Notes: generated by a model from the sequence alone, not told the origin. Shown: positions 15,857 through 25,032, numbered from the stretch's first letter. The stretch is 64,000 bases of DNA from Kaistia hirudinis (GCF_014196455.1 NZ_JACIDS010000001.1:310001-374000), one strand, 5' to 3'. Program-made: numbers and translations.

Positions 15857-17418
15857 GTGCCACTGCCGCCGCCGTTCGCATGACAGGCATCTCCAAGGCC
15901 TTCGGGGGCGTGCGCGCGCTGGATGGCGTGAGCCTCGAAGTGCTTCCGGGCGAGGTCCATGCGCTGCTCGGCGGCAATGGCGCCGGCAAGTCGACGATCC
16001 TCAAGATCCTGAACGGGGTCCATCGCCCCGATCAGGGGACGATCGAGGTCGGTGGCGTGCCGCTGACGACGCATACGCCGGAGGCCTCGCGGGCCGCCGG
16101 CATTGCCATGAACTATCAGGAGATGAGCCTGGTCCCGACCCTGACGGTGGCCCAGAACATCTTCCTGACGCGCGAATGGCGCGACGGCGCCGGCCTGATC
16201 GACGACGAGGAGGCTGAGCGCCGCGCTGCCGAGATCTTCGCGATGCTTGAGGTCTTCGTGGATCCGAAGGCGCTCGTCGCCGATCTCGGGGCCGGCCAGA
16301 AGCAGCTGACCGAGATCGCCAAGGCGATTTCGCAGGATGCGAAGGTGCTCGTGCTCGACGAGCCCTCGACGGCGCTCGCCGTGTCCGACGTCGAGCGGCT
16401 GTTCGTCTTCCTGCGCAAGCTGAAGGCGAAGGGCGTCGCGATCATCTATGTCAGCCATCGCATGGACGAGATCGCGCGCATTGCCGACCGCGCGACCATC
16501 CTGCGCGACGGCCGCCATGTCATCACGGCGCCGCTGTCGGAGCTGCCGATCGATACGATGATCGAACACATCGTCGGCAGGCGCTCCAAAGGCCTGTCCG
16601 ACGTGGAGCGGACGCAGGCCGCGAAGGGCGAGGTGCTGCTCCAGCTGAAGGACGTCAGCGGCGTCCACAAGCCTGAACACGTTTCGCTGACGCTGCATCG
16701 CGGCGAGGTGCTCGGCCTCGCCGGCCTGCTCGGCTCCGGCCGCTCGTCGCTGGCGCGCGTCATGGCCGGGATCGAGCCGATCGCCGCCGGCGAGATCTCG
16801 ATCAAGGGTCGCAGCATCGTCATCCGCAAGCCCAGCGACGCGATCGCGGCTGGCGTCGCGCTCGTGCCGGAAGCGCGGGCGACCCAGGGCATCATTCCGG
16901 CTCACTCCGTCGCCTCCAACATGATCCTCGCCGTCATCGGCCGTCTGTCCAAAGCGGGCTTTGTCGAAACGAAAGCGGCGAACGATCTGACCGATGCGCA
17001 GATTGCGCGGCTCAAGGTGAAGACGGCCAGCCGCGAGCACGCGGTCGCCACGCTTTCCGGCGGCAACCAGCAGAAGGTGGTGATCGGCAAGTGGCTCGCC
17101 ACCGATCCGGACATCCTCATTCTCGACGAGCCGACGGCCGGCATCGACATCGGCTCCAAGTCCGAGATCATCCGCCTGGTGCGCGATCTGGCCGCGGCGG
17201 GGAAGGGGATCATCATGATCTCGTCCGAGCTATCGGAACTGCTGACCGCCTGCGACCGCATTCTCGTCATGGCGGATGGGCGCGTGCACCAGGACCTGCC
17301 GCGCGAGGCGCTGGACGATCCGGACGTTCCCGTCGACGACCAGGCGCATCGTCTTCAGGCGGCCGAGCAGCGGCTGCAGATCGAAATCCAGAAGGCCCTT
17401 GCGGTTCAGGAGATCTAA
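15853..17418 (+). CDS. Sugar ABC transporter ATP-binding protein (CUT2, two NBDs)
   Basis: A 521-residue tandem ATPase of the RbsA/XylG type. NBD1 has Walker A GGNGAGKST (about 37-45) and Walker B VLVLDEPSTAL; its signature is LGAGQKQLTEIAKA, unusual because LSxGxxQ is normal. NBD2 has a degenerate Walker A (GLLGSGRSSL, without the lysine), as is common in the second half of CUT2 ATPases, with an intact LSGGNQQKV signature and ILILDEPTAGID. It powers the single permease encoded immediately downstream. The C-terminus extends about 25 residues beyond the usual end (DQAHRLQAAEQRLQIEIQKA), probably as a helix. Confidence 0.92.
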   Translation: MSATAAAVRMTGISKAFGGVRALDGVSLEVLPGEVHALLGGNGAGKSTILKILNGVHRPDQGTIEVGGVPLTTHTPEASRAAGIAMNYQEMSLVPTLTVAQNIFLTREWRDGAGLIDDEEAERRAAEIFAMLEVFVDPKALVADLGAGQKQLTEIAKAISQDAKVLVLDEPSTALAVSDVERLFVFLRKLKAKGVAIIYVSHRMDEIARIADRATILRDGRHVITAPLSELPIDTMIEHIVGRRSKGLSDVERTQAAKGEVLLQLKDVSGVHKPEHVSLTLHRGEVLGLAGLLGSGRSSLARVMAGIEPIAAGEISIKGRSIVIRKPSDAIAAGVALVPEARATQGIIPAHSVASNMILAVIGRLSKAGFVETKAANDLTDAQIARLKVKTASREHAVATLSGGNQQKVVIGKWLATDPDILILDEPTAGIDIGSKSEIIRLVRDLAAAGKGIIMISSELSELLTACDRILVMADGRVHQDLPREALDDPDVPVDDQAHRLQAAEQRLQIEIQKALAVQEI

Positions 17419-18354
17419 ATGGCTAGCGCCTTCTTCGCCAACTGGCGTCAGAACATCATCTATATCGGCTTCGTGGTCATCTTCATCGTCTTCGCGGCGA
17501 CGCTGGCCGACAAGGGGTTCCTCAACCCCAATAATCTGCTCAATATCGTCCGGCAGACAGCGATGATTGCGGTGATGGCCATCGCCATGACCTTCGTGCT
17601 GTCGGCCGGTGAGATCGACCTCTCGGTCGGCGCGGTCGCCGGCCTCTCCACCGTCACCGTCGCCATGGCGATCGCCGTGGGCGGGCCGTTCGTCGGCGTG
17701 ATCGCCGGCCTCGCTACGGGCCTTGCCGTCGGCATGTTCAATGGCTGGCTGACGACGCGCATCGGCATTCCGTCCTTCCTGACCACGCTCGCGATGATGG
17801 GCATCGCCAAGGGTGTCGCGATGTGGATCTCCGCGACGGCGGCCGTGCCGATCCTTTCGCCCGGCTATTCCTGGCTGTTCGGCGGCGGCAATGTCGGACC
17901 CGTGCCGGTCCTGCTGCTGTGGATGGTGATCCTGGGTGCGATCGGCCACATCGTGCTGCGCCGGACCGGTTTCGGCCGGCGGGTGCTGGCGACCGGCGGC
18001 GGCGAGACCGCGGCCCGCTATTCGGGCATCGATACCAAGGCGATCAAGTTCAAGGTGCTCGTCATTTCGTCCTGCGCCGCGGCGCTGGCCGGGATGCTCT
18101 ATGCGGGCCGCCTGCAGTCCGGCCGCTTCCAGCTCGGCGAAGGCGACGAGCTTTCGGTCATCGCGGCGGCGGTTCTGGGCGGCACGAGCCTGTTCGGCGG
18201 CCGCGGAACTGTGATCGGGACCATTGTCGGCGCGCTGATGATCGGCCTCATCAACAACGGCCTGATCCTGATGGGGCTCGAATTCAGCCAGCAGCTGATC
18301 GCTCGTGGCGGGATCATCATTCTCGCCGTGGCGCTCAGCCAGAAGCGAGCCTGA
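17419..18354 (+). CDS. Sugar ABC transporter permease (CUT2, RbsC-like)
   Basis: A 311-residue inner-membrane permease with about 8-10 hydrophobic segments. The RbsC-type signatures are VLSAGEIDLSVGAVAGLSTV (about 66-85) and AAAVLGGTSLFGGRGTVIGT (about 251-270), which form the conserved core of BPD_transp_2 proteins. The start ATG follows directly on the ATPase stop codon. It is the last gene of the operon and converges on the CUT1 permease gene that ends at 18373, leaving only 18 bp between them. Confidence 0.92.
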   Translation: MASAFFANWRQNIIYIGFVVIFIVFAATLADKGFLNPNNLLNIVRQTAMIAVMAIAMTFVLSAGEIDLSVGAVAGLSTVTVAMAIAVGGPFVGVIAGLATGLAVGMFNGWLTTRIGIPSFLTTLAMMGIAKGVAMWISATAAVPILSPGYSWLFGGGNVGPVPVLLLWMVILGAIGHIVLRRTGFGRRVLATGGGETAARYSGIDTKAIKFKVLVISSCAAALAGMLYAGRLQSGRFQLGEGDELSVIAAAVLGGTSLFGGRGTVIGTIVGALMIGLINNGLILMGLEFSQQLIARGGIIILAVALSQKRA

Positions 18355-18372
18355 CCGAGGATCGCGGCGGGC

Positions 18373-19206
18373 TCAGCCTTTTACGGCGCCCGCCGTCATC
18401 GAGCGGCCGATCTGGCGATACATGACGAGGCCGAGCAGCAGCGGCGGCAGTGTCGCGAGGATCATGACCGCTGCTGCGACGCCCCAGCGCACGCCGCCGC
18501 CGGAGGCAGCGAAGAAGAAGGATGCGCCGACCGAGATCGGCGTCGCCCTGCTCGTGGTCAGCATCAGGCCGAACAGGAACTCGTTCCAGGAATAGATGAA
18601 GGCGAGCACCGACGAGGCCGCCACCACATTGAGCGACATCGGCAGCACGACATGCAGGATCAGCCTGAACGTGCCGGCGCCATCGACCCGGGCCGCCTCC
18701 TCGATCTCGATCGGGAGTTCGGCGATCGCCGAGGTGAACAGTACCAGCACCAGCGGCACGTTGATGAGGCAGAAGATCAGCGACAGTCCGAGCCGCGTGT
18801 CGAGCAGGCCGACCTGCTGGTACATGAGATAGATCGGGATCGCGAAGATGATCAGCGGCACGGCGCGCAGATTGACCGCGAGCGGCAGCAGCCAGCGCCG
18901 CCCGGTGCCGAAGCGCGCCATCGCATAGGCGGCGGGGAAGGCGAGGGCGATGGCGAGCGCCGAGCCGAGCGTCGAGGCGACGAGGCTGTTCATCAGGAAG
19001 TGCAGGATGTCGAAGCGATCAGCCATGCCGAAGATGGCGGCATAGTTGTCGAGCGTCGGGTTCTCGATCACCAGCGAAGCGTTGGACGAGATCTCCGCCT
19101 CGCTCTTCAGCGAGGTCACCAGCGTCGCGATCACCGGGAAGTTGAGAATGAGGACGGCGAGGCCGAACACCAGCCAGCGCAGTGCCTGAATCGCCGGACG
19201 TCTCAT
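18373..19206 (-). CDS. Carbohydrate ABC transporter permease (CUT1, MalG-like)
   Basis: A 277-residue permease with six predicted membrane segments. The EAA loop reads EIEEAARVDGAGTFRLILHV (about 167-186), which is typical of MalG-type subunits. The start overlaps the stop of the MalF-like gene by 4 bp. It is the last gene of the minus-strand operon nanEK, binding protein, permease, permease. No ATPase gene accompanies the set, so the pair must use a shared MsmK/UgpC-type ATPase encoded elsewhere. Confidence 0.9.
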   Translation of the reverse strand: MRRPAIQALRWLVFGLAVLILNFPVIATLVTSLKSEAEISSNASLVIENPTLDNYAAIFGMADRFDILHFLMNSLVASTLGSALAIALAFPAAYAMARFGTGRRWLLPLAVNLRAVPLIIFAIPIYLMYQQVGLLDTRLGLSLIFCLINVPLVLVLFTSAIAELPIEIEEAARVDGAGTFRLILHVVLPMSLNVVAASSVLAFIYSWNEFLFGLMLTTSRATPISVGASFFFAASGGGVRWGVAAAVMILATLPPLLLGLVMYRQIGRSMTAGAVKG

Positions 19207-20072
19207 GTCGCGACCTTCCGGGCGGTGAAGTGGTTGATGATCCAGAGCACGACGAAGGAGGCCGCCAGCAGCAGCATCGAGGCGGCGACGGCGAGACCGA
19301 TATCGCCCACCTTGAAGAAGGCCTGGTAGATATAAATGCTCATCGAGGTGGTGGAGCCGCCGGCCCCTGAGCCGACCAGCGTGTAGAGATTGTCGAACAC
19401 GCGGAAGGAATCGATGAAGCGGATGAAGGCGGTGATGCCGATCGCCGGCAGCATTAGCGGCAGGTCGACATTGAGGAACAGGCGAAGCCCTGTTGCCCCG
19501 TCAAGCGACGCTGCCTCGCGGACATCGGGCGAGATCGCCGCATAGGCCGAGTGCAGGATCAGCAGCGCGAAGGGCGTCCACTGCAGCGTCTCGATCACGA
19601 CGAGCGTGGTGAAGACCCACTGGCGACCGAGAAAGGCGGGGAAGTCGCCATACCATTCGAGCAGGTAATAGGGCACGGCGCCGACGAATTCGTGCAGGAT
19701 CAGCCGGTACATCAGGCCCACCAGCGCGGGCGCCACCATCATCGGCAGCATCAGCAGGGCGATGAGCCAGGGCCGCGCCGCAAAGAGCGGCGCGAGGAAG
19801 ATTGCGAGGATCAGGCCGACCACCACCTGGATGGAGGCGACGATCAGGCCGAAGCGCAGCGAGAACCAAGCCGCGCCCCAGAATTCGGGATCCGCCAGCG
19901 CCTTGGCGTAGTTGCCGAGCCCGGTGATCTCCGGCGCGCGGATATTCTCGAAGCCGACGCGCGAGACCGAATAGACGAGATCGACTACCAGCGGGAAGCC
20001 GAGCAGCGCGATCAGGAAGGCGGTGAGGGGAGCGAGGAGGACGCGCCCTTCGAAGATGGTCTGCCGCTCCAT
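19203..20072 (-). CDS. Carbohydrate ABC transporter permease (CUT1, MalF-like)
   Basis: A 289-residue inner-membrane permease with six likely transmembrane segments and the EAA-loop sequence REAASLDGATGLRLFLNVDL (about 191-210). The start is taken at ATG 20072 (MERQTIFEGRVLLAPLTAF), just ahead of the first membrane helix; a longer frame from 20111 adds only an arginine-rich stretch. It pairs with the MalG-like subunit encoded next (4-bp overlap). A strong hairpin separates it from the upstream binding-protein gene. Confidence 0.9.
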   Translation of the reverse strand: MERQTIFEGRVLLAPLTAFLIALLGFPLVVDLVYSVSRVGFENIRAPEITGLGNYAKALADPEFWGAAWFSLRFGLIVASIQVVVGLILAIFLAPLFAARPWLIALLMLPMMVAPALVGLMYRLILHEFVGAVPYYLLEWYGDFPAFLGRQWVFTTLVVIETLQWTPFALLILHSAYAAISPDVREAASLDGATGLRLFLNVDLPLMLPAIGITAFIRFIDSFRVFDNLYTLVGSGAGGSTTSMSIYIYQAFFKVGDIGLAVAASMLLLAASFVVLWIINHFTARKVAT

Positions 20073-20112
20073 GCGGTGTCGTCCTCGGCGAGATCGGCCA
20101 CGGTCAGGCATT

Positions 20113-20138
20113 CCCCGGCGCCGCGTACGGCGCCGGGG
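20113..20138 (-). promoter_or_regulatory. Intercistronic hairpin after the CUT1 binding-protein gene
   Basis: A perfect 11-bp stem (CCCCGGCGCCG / CGGCGCCGGGG) with a 4-nt loop lies between the binding-protein stop and the MalF-like start. There is no T-run, so it probably stabilises the upstream message or partly terminates transcription. It mirrors the hairpin at 14571-14597. Confidence 0.7.
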
Positions 20139-20205
20139 GGCTCAGATTGCCGGATCGCGCCGCAGCGCGAAACCGGCCATTGCCACGAGATCGCGTTTCC
20201 GCGCC

Positions 20206-21525
20206 TTACGGCTTCAGCAGCTCGGTCATGCCGGCCTTGGTAGCCGCGAGCGCCTCGTCGAGCGACTTCTCGCCGGACCAGTACGCCGTGAATTCCTTAG
20301 CCTGGAGCTCATAGACCTGCAGCGCCTTCGCCGCCGTGCCGCCGGTCATGACGAAGCCGTAGGAGCCCGCGAATTCGCCGAGCTTCTTGAGGTCCGGCCG
20401 CTCCTTGACGACGCCGGCCACCACCGTCTCCGTCAGCGCCGGCGAGCCGCCGCCGAGGGCGTAGATCGTCATCGCCTCGGGCGTCGCCAGCCAGTCGAGG
20501 AACTTCTTCGCCTCGTCCTTGTGGGTCGAGGCCTTGTTCAGGCCGAGGCCGAGACCGTGAATATGCGTGAAGCGGCCGGCAGGCCCGGTCGGCGGAGCCA
20601 CCGTGCCGATCTTGCCGGCGACGGCGGGCGTCTTTTCCTTGTTGTCGAGATCGGCGAAGGCGGCGTTCCATTGCAGCATGGTCGCGGCCTGCCCGGCGCC
20701 GAAGGCGGCATTGGCCTCGGCGAACTCGTAGGTGGTCGAGTCCTTCGGCGACGCGCCCTCGTCATAGAGCTTCTTGTAGATCTCGAGCGCGGTGCGATAG
20801 GCGGGGCTGTCGACGGTGATCGTGCCGCTCGCGTCCATCCAGTCGCCGCCCTGCGCCTTGGCGGCGGAGTGCCAGACCATCATGTTGAACAGCAGATTCT
20901 TCATCTGCAGCACGGCGCCGTAGCGCGTCGGGCTCTCCTTGTTGATGGACTTGGTGAAGAACAGCGCGGTGGCCATCCAGTCTTCCCAGGTCCAGCTGTC
21001 CGGATCCTTCGGCTCCATGGTCTTGCCGAGATATTTCTGCGAGATCTCGCCATAGGCCTTCTTCCATTCGGCGTCGGAGAGGAGCTTCTCCATGAGGTCC
21101 GAGCGGTAATACATGAAGTGCAGCGAGAGATCGGTCGGGATGCCGTACTGCTTGCCGTCATACTGCATCGTGGCCAGCACCTTGTCGGAGAAGGTGTCCT
21201 TGGCCGAGGCCGGCAGCGTCAGCGGCTCCATGAAGGGCGCGTATCGGCCGAGCGCGTAGGTCGCGAGCAGGTTGACGTCGAAATCGGTGGAGCCGGCCGC
21301 CAGATCCGCCGCGAGCTTGTCGAAAAAGCCGTCGCGGTTGAAGAAGATCAGCTTGACCTTGTCGGCCTCGGCCGCCTTGGCGTTGTAGGCCTCGGCGACC
21401 TTGCGCAGGCCCGCCTCTTCCGGACCGCCCGGCCAGCCGAGCACGGTCACTTCGGCCTGCGCCATCGGCAGGCCCATGGCGGCGAACACGGCCGCACCCA
21501 TCAGCATAGATTTCAGTCGCGTCAT
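20206..21525 (-). CDS. Carbohydrate ABC transporter substrate-binding protein (family 1, CUT1)
   Basis: A 439-residue exported binding protein of the MalE/UgpB class. The signal peptide is residues 1-24 (MTRLKSMLMGAAVFAAMGLP then MAQA). The mature part has the usual VTVLGWPGGPEEAGLRKVAEAY opening and ends with helices typical of SBP_bac_1. The start ATG overlaps the stop of nanEK by 4 bp, so binding-protein synthesis is coupled to the amino-sugar enzyme. The genetic link to NanE-NanK suggests N-acetylmannosamine, sialic acid or a related N-acetylated sugar as ligand. That is inference from context; the binding site cannot be read by eye. Confidence 0.88.
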   Translation of the reverse strand: MTRLKSMLMGAAVFAAMGLPMAQAEVTVLGWPGGPEEAGLRKVAEAYNAKAAEADKVKLIFFNRDGFFDKLAADLAAGSTDFDVNLLATYALGRYAPFMEPLTLPASAKDTFSDKVLATMQYDGKQYGIPTDLSLHFMYYRSDLMEKLLSDAEWKKAYGEISQKYLGKTMEPKDPDSWTWEDWMATALFFTKSINKESPTRYGAVLQMKNLLFNMMVWHSAAKAQGGDWMDASGTITVDSPAYRTALEIYKKLYDEGASPKDSTTYEFAEANAAFGAGQAATMLQWNAAFADLDNKEKTPAVAGKIGTVAPPTGPAGRFTHIHGLGLGLNKASTHKDEAKKFLDWLATPEAMTIYALGGGSPALTETVVAGVVKERPDLKKLGEFAGSYGFVMTGGTAAKALQVYELQAKEFTAYWSGEKSLDEALAATKAGMTELLKP

Positions 21526-23111
21526 TTTTTCGTTCCCCTGGATTTCGACATCCGACGGGCGTGGTCGGCGACGCCGATCACGCCGGCATTCCTCCCGAGC
21601 ATCGCCGCGCGAAGCTCGGGTCTCATCAACGGCGGTTGGCCCGCCAGCCGAAGTTCAAGGCGCTCGCGATAGCCCTCCGCAAGGCCGACGCCGCCGCCGA
21701 TCACCACGATGTCGGGATCGAACAGCAGCTGGATATTGCCGATCAGGCCGGCGACCAGATCGGCCGACCGATCGATGATCCCGACGGCCCAGGCCTCGCC
21801 GCGTGCGGCGGCGAGGAAGATCGCGGGCGCATCCGCATCGATGCCGACGGCCTTGACGGCGGCGGCCATGGCGCGGCCGCTCGCCACGCTTTCGATCGGC
21901 CCGCCGTCGCCGGAGGGGCGGAGCCGGGTCAGGCCGGCGCTGCCGGCAACGCCGGAACGTCCGATGCGCAGCGCACCGCCCAGCACGACACCGCCGCCGA
22001 TGCCCGTGGAAATCGTGAGGAAGACAAGGTCGCGTCCCACGCCCCCGCCGTAGCGATATTCACCCCAGGCAGCCGCCTGGGCGTCGTTGAGGAGGGCCAC
22101 TTCGGTGCCGAGCCGCGTTGCGAGCGCGTCGGCCAAGGGGAAGCCGGCGGGCACGGGCAGGGTTTCAGGGTTCAATGCGGTCCAGCGGCCGCCGTCCACG
22201 ACGCCGGTGACGCAACCGCCCACGGCGCCGTACCGTCCGCGCCAGGGTTCGGCCAGGGCGGCGACCCGGTCGCACCAGGCCTCGGCGCCGTCACCGCGCA
22301 GCGTCTCCTCGCTTCGGGTCTCGATCACGCGCCCGCCCACGACGAGCGCCACGAGCGTCTTGCTGCCGCCGAGATCGAAGGCGAGCGTCGGAGTTTCGTC
22401 CTCGCCCGCCTTCACCGCTTCGATCGCGTCGGCGAACCAGGTGGTGATGTGCTCGGGCCGGGTGATGGCCGAGCCGACGACGACGCCATGCGCGCCGAGC
22501 CGGATCGCCTCCGCCGCCTGGTCTGGCACACGGATGCGGCCTTCGGCGATGACGGGATGGCCGAGCGCGACGGCCGCGGCAAGCAGGTCGAAATCGGGTT
22601 CGGTGGGCTCCGGTCCGCCGGTATAGCCGGACATGGTCGTGCCCACGAGATCGACGCCGAACGCGATCGCGGCCCGCGCCTCCTCGATCGTCGAGATATC
22701 GGCCATGGCGAGCTTGCCATGCGCATGCACCAGCGCGCAGAGCTCCGCCGCCGGTACAGGGCGGACCCGGTCGGTGGCGTCGAAGGCGATGATGTCGGCG
22801 CCGGCCTCGGCCAGCGCGATGACGTCCTCCACGAGCGGCGTGATCCGAACCGGCGACGTATCCATGTCGCGCTTGATGAGGCCGATGATCGGCGCGTCCG
22901 TCGCCGTGCGGACAGCTCTCAGATTGGCGACGCCTTCGATGCGGAGGCCTTTTGCCCCGCTTGCCAGCGCAGCGAGCGCGAAGCCGACCACGCTTTCGGG
23001 ATGGTCCAGCGGCCCGCCGGGGACCGGCTGGCAAGAGACGATGAGCGAAGAGGCGAAACGCTGGAGACAGGCCTGCACGGAATTCCTCGCTGCGGATGAG
23101 ACCACACCCAA
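21522..23111 (-). CDS. nanEK: Fused N-acetylmannosamine-6-phosphate 2-epimerase / N-acetylmannosamine kinase
   Basis: A 529-residue fusion. Residues 1-235 are NanE: SSLIVSCQPVPGGPLDHPES, GLIKRD with catalytic-type Lys80, GADIIAFDATDR, GTTMSGYTGG, and IAEGRI with catalytic-type Glu190. Residues 241-529 are NanK, a ROK kinase: LAFDLGGSKT, LLNDAQAAAWGE with presumptive base Asp343, and TISTGIGGGVV. The ROK zinc site and its His are absent (GSAGLTRLRPSGDGG instead). Together the two halves convert ManNAc to ManNAc-6-P and then GlcNAc-6-P. The start at 23111 leaves a short leader before the barrel; a GTG at 23078 is possible. It is the first enzyme gene of the CUT1 operon, 79 bp after the GntR gene. 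No N-acetylneuraminate lyase lies in the window. Confidence 0.88.
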   Translation of the reverse strand: MGVVSSAARNSVQACLQRFASSLIVSCQPVPGGPLDHPESVVGFALAALASGAKGLRIEGVANLRAVRTATDAPIIGLIKRDMDTSPVRITPLVEDVIALAEAGADIIAFDATDRVRPVPAAELCALVHAHGKLAMADISTIEEARAAIAFGVDLVGTTMSGYTGGPEPTEPDFDLLAAAVALGHPVIAEGRIRVPDQAAEAIRLGAHGVVVGSAITRPEHITTWFADAIEAVKAGEDETPTLAFDLGGSKTLVALVVGGRVIETRSEETLRGDGAEAWCDRVAALAEPWRGRYGAVGGCVTGVVDGGRWTALNPETLPVPAGFPLADALATRLGTEVALLNDAQAAAWGEYRYGGGVGRDLVFLTISTGIGGGVVLGGALRIGRSGVAGSAGLTRLRPSGDGGPIESVASGRAMAAAVKAVGIDADAPAIFLAAARGEAWAVGIIDRSADLVAGLIGNIQLLFDPDIVVIGGGVGLAEGYRERLELRLAGQPPLMRPELRAAMLGRNAGVIGVADHARRMSKSRGTKK

Positions 23112-23190
23112 ACCGTAGCGACGAAGGAACCAGTTAGCAACCAGTCAGATGCAGGTCAGCCGAAAATCGCCAACTGGTTTTCAACAGGTA

Positions 23191-23973
23191 TCATTCGACA
23201 TCCTGGGACCGTAGCTCCACGAGGAAGTCGTAGCGTGTGCCGCAATAGAGCGTGCGCGTGAATTCGATCGGCGTTCCGTCGCGCGTGAAGCAGCGTCGCT
23301 CCGCCACCAGCAGCGGTGCGCCGGGTTCGAGATTGAGCAGCAGGCTGTCTTCAGGACTGGCGATCGCGGCCCTGAGGCGCTGCAGCGCGCGTACCGGCCG
23401 CCGGTCGAGGCGCGTCAACACCTCATAGAGCGAGCCCGTGACCTCGGCCGGATCGCTCAGCACCTCCGCGGGCACGACCGCATGCTCGATCGCCATCGGC
23501 TTGCCGTCGCCGGTCCTCAGGCGCTTCAGCCGGCAGACCTTGGCGCCGACCGAGAGATTGAGCGCCATGATCTCCGCCGGGGAGGCGGGGGCGACTTCCT
23601 TGGCGATCCAGATCATGCCCGGCTCGATGCCGCGCGAGCGCATGTCCTCGGAGAAGGAGGTGAGGGCGGAGAGCGGCTTTTCCACCCGCTCGGCCACCGC
23701 CGTCCGCGCACCGTGTCGCCGCAGCAGGATGCCGTCATGGACGAGGCTCTCGATCGCCTTGCGAACGGATGTGCGGGAGATATCGATCGCCTCCGCGAGA
23801 TCGCGCTCGCCGGGCAGGACATCGCCGGCCGAAAGAATGTCCTCGGTGACCGCCTGCCGCAGCGCCTGCGCCAGATCGCGATAGATGACGCCATCGGTCT
23901 GGCGGGCGAGCGCATGCCGGAGAAAATCGATCAGAGGGGGCGGGGCAGCGGTCGTTTCCAGCATGGAAGCCAT
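23191..23973 (-). CDS. GntR family transcriptional regulator (HutC/UTRA type)
   Basis: A 260-residue regulator. The winged helix (about 20-90) contains IYRDLAQALRQAVTEDILSA, GDVLPGERDLAEAIDISRTS and VRKAIESLVHDGILLRRHG, as in NagR/YvoA relatives. The UTRA effector domain (about 110-255) includes KRLRTGDGKPMAIEHAVVPA and ends FTRTLYCGTRYDFLVELR. I chose ATG 23973 (MASMLETT); the frame can be extended upstream, but only through low-complexity residues. It precedes nanEK on the same strand. HutC-type regulators in amino-sugar operons often respond to GlcNAc-6-P or similar, so autoregulation of the operon is likely. Confidence 0.88.
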   Translation of the reverse strand: MASMLETTAAPPPLIDFLRHALARQTDGVIYRDLAQALRQAVTEDILSAGDVLPGERDLAEAIDISRTSVRKAIESLVHDGILLRRHGARTAVAERVEKPLSALTSFSEDMRSRGIEPGMIWIAKEVAPASPAEIMALNLSVGAKVCRLKRLRTGDGKPMAIEHAVVPAEVLSDPAEVTGSLYEVLTRLDRRPVRALQRLRAAIASPEDSLLLNLEPGAPLLVAERRCFTRDGTPIEFTRTLYCGTRYDFLVELRSQDVE

Positions 23974-24109
23974 CTCGTCGGACGTCGATCCTTCGGCGGC
24001 TTTACCAGTTCGGCGGCCCGCGCGAAACCGGATCGACATCCGCGCCGCGGTCGATGTGCATCGGGACGAGACGGGCGGCGCGCACGTGTAGCGGCGCCCG
24101 GCGCGGGCG

Positions 24110-24904
24110 TCAGTCGGTCGGCGTCTCCGCCAGAATGCCGGTCTGGACGGCCACGCGGCGGTAGGCTGCCCCGGCGGTGAAGCCACCGTCGATGACGAAA
24201 TCCTCGCCCGTGATGAAGGCGGAGGCGTCCGAGGCGAGGAACAGCACCAGTTCGGCGATCTCGCCCGGCTTGCCGCTGCGGCGCATCGGCGTCATCTCGA
24301 TCATCGGCTTCAAGTGTGGGCTGGCGGCGTTGAGGCCGGTGACAACGAGGCCCGGACAAACCGCGTTGACGCGGATGCCCTTGCTGACCAGCTCCATGGC
24401 GGCACTGCGGGTCAGGCCGCGCAAGCCCCATTTCGAGGCGGTGTAAGCCGGGTCGTAGTGGCCGGAGAAGGCGCTGTTCGACGATATGTTGACGATCGAA
24501 CCGCCGCCGCTCTCTTCCATGAGGTCGGCCACCGCCTGGATGCCGAGGAACGCACCGGTCAGATTGACCTTCAGCACCCTCTCCCAATCGTCGAGGGCGG
24601 TCTTCGCGACGATGGTGCGATTGATGATCCCGGCATTGTTCACCAGGATGTCGAGCCGGCCGAGCCAGTCGCGCGCCAGGGCGACGCAGCCGGCCCAGCT
24701 CTCCGGGCTGGTAACGTCATGGCGATAGAAGCGCACCTGCCGGCCGGCGTCCGTGAGCGCCTTGGCCAAAGCCTCGCCTTCCGCCTCGAGCACGTCGGCG
24801 ATGATGACCGCCGCGCCCTTGTCGGAGAGGAGACGGACTTCGGCCTCGCCCTGTCCGCGTGCGCCGCCCGTGACGATCGCGACCCGCCCCTGGAGATCGG
24901 TCAT
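24110..24904 (-). CDS. SDR family oxidoreductase
   Basis: A 264-residue classical SDR. It has TGGARGQG (about 12-19), LVNNAGI, the catalytic Ser in SIVNISSNSAFSGHY, and YTASK with the Tyr and Lys. The C-terminal DFVIDGGFTAGA is normal. The ATG at 24904 (MTDLQGRVAIVTG) is the clear start. It lies 136 bp upstream of the GntR gene and 128 bp downstream of the cupin gene, all on the minus strand. It could therefore be the first gene of the amino-sugar operon or the last gene of the aromatic operon; the sequence does not decide. The substrate is unknown. Confidence 0.85.
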   Translation of the reverse strand: MTDLQGRVAIVTGGARGQGEAEVRLLSDKGAAVIIADVLEAEGEALAKALTDAGRQVRFYRHDVTSPESWAGCVALARDWLGRLDILVNNAGIINRTIVAKTALDDWERVLKVNLTGAFLGIQAVADLMEESGGGSIVNISSNSAFSGHYDPAYTASKWGLRGLTRSAAMELVSKGIRVNAVCPGLVVTGLNAASPHLKPMIEMTPMRRSGKPGEIAELVLFLASDASAFITGEDFVIDGGFTAGAAYRRVAVQTGILAETPTD

Positions 24905-25032
24905 GCTCTGCTCCTTGCATCGAAAGTGGCAGGCAAAAGCCCGCATCGTCCATCGCCGGCGAGCGTCTCGTCCGTCAGGCGGAGCTCTCGCCGGTCGTGC
25001 CGGGTCGTCGGTTCGCTGACTGCGTCGCGGCC

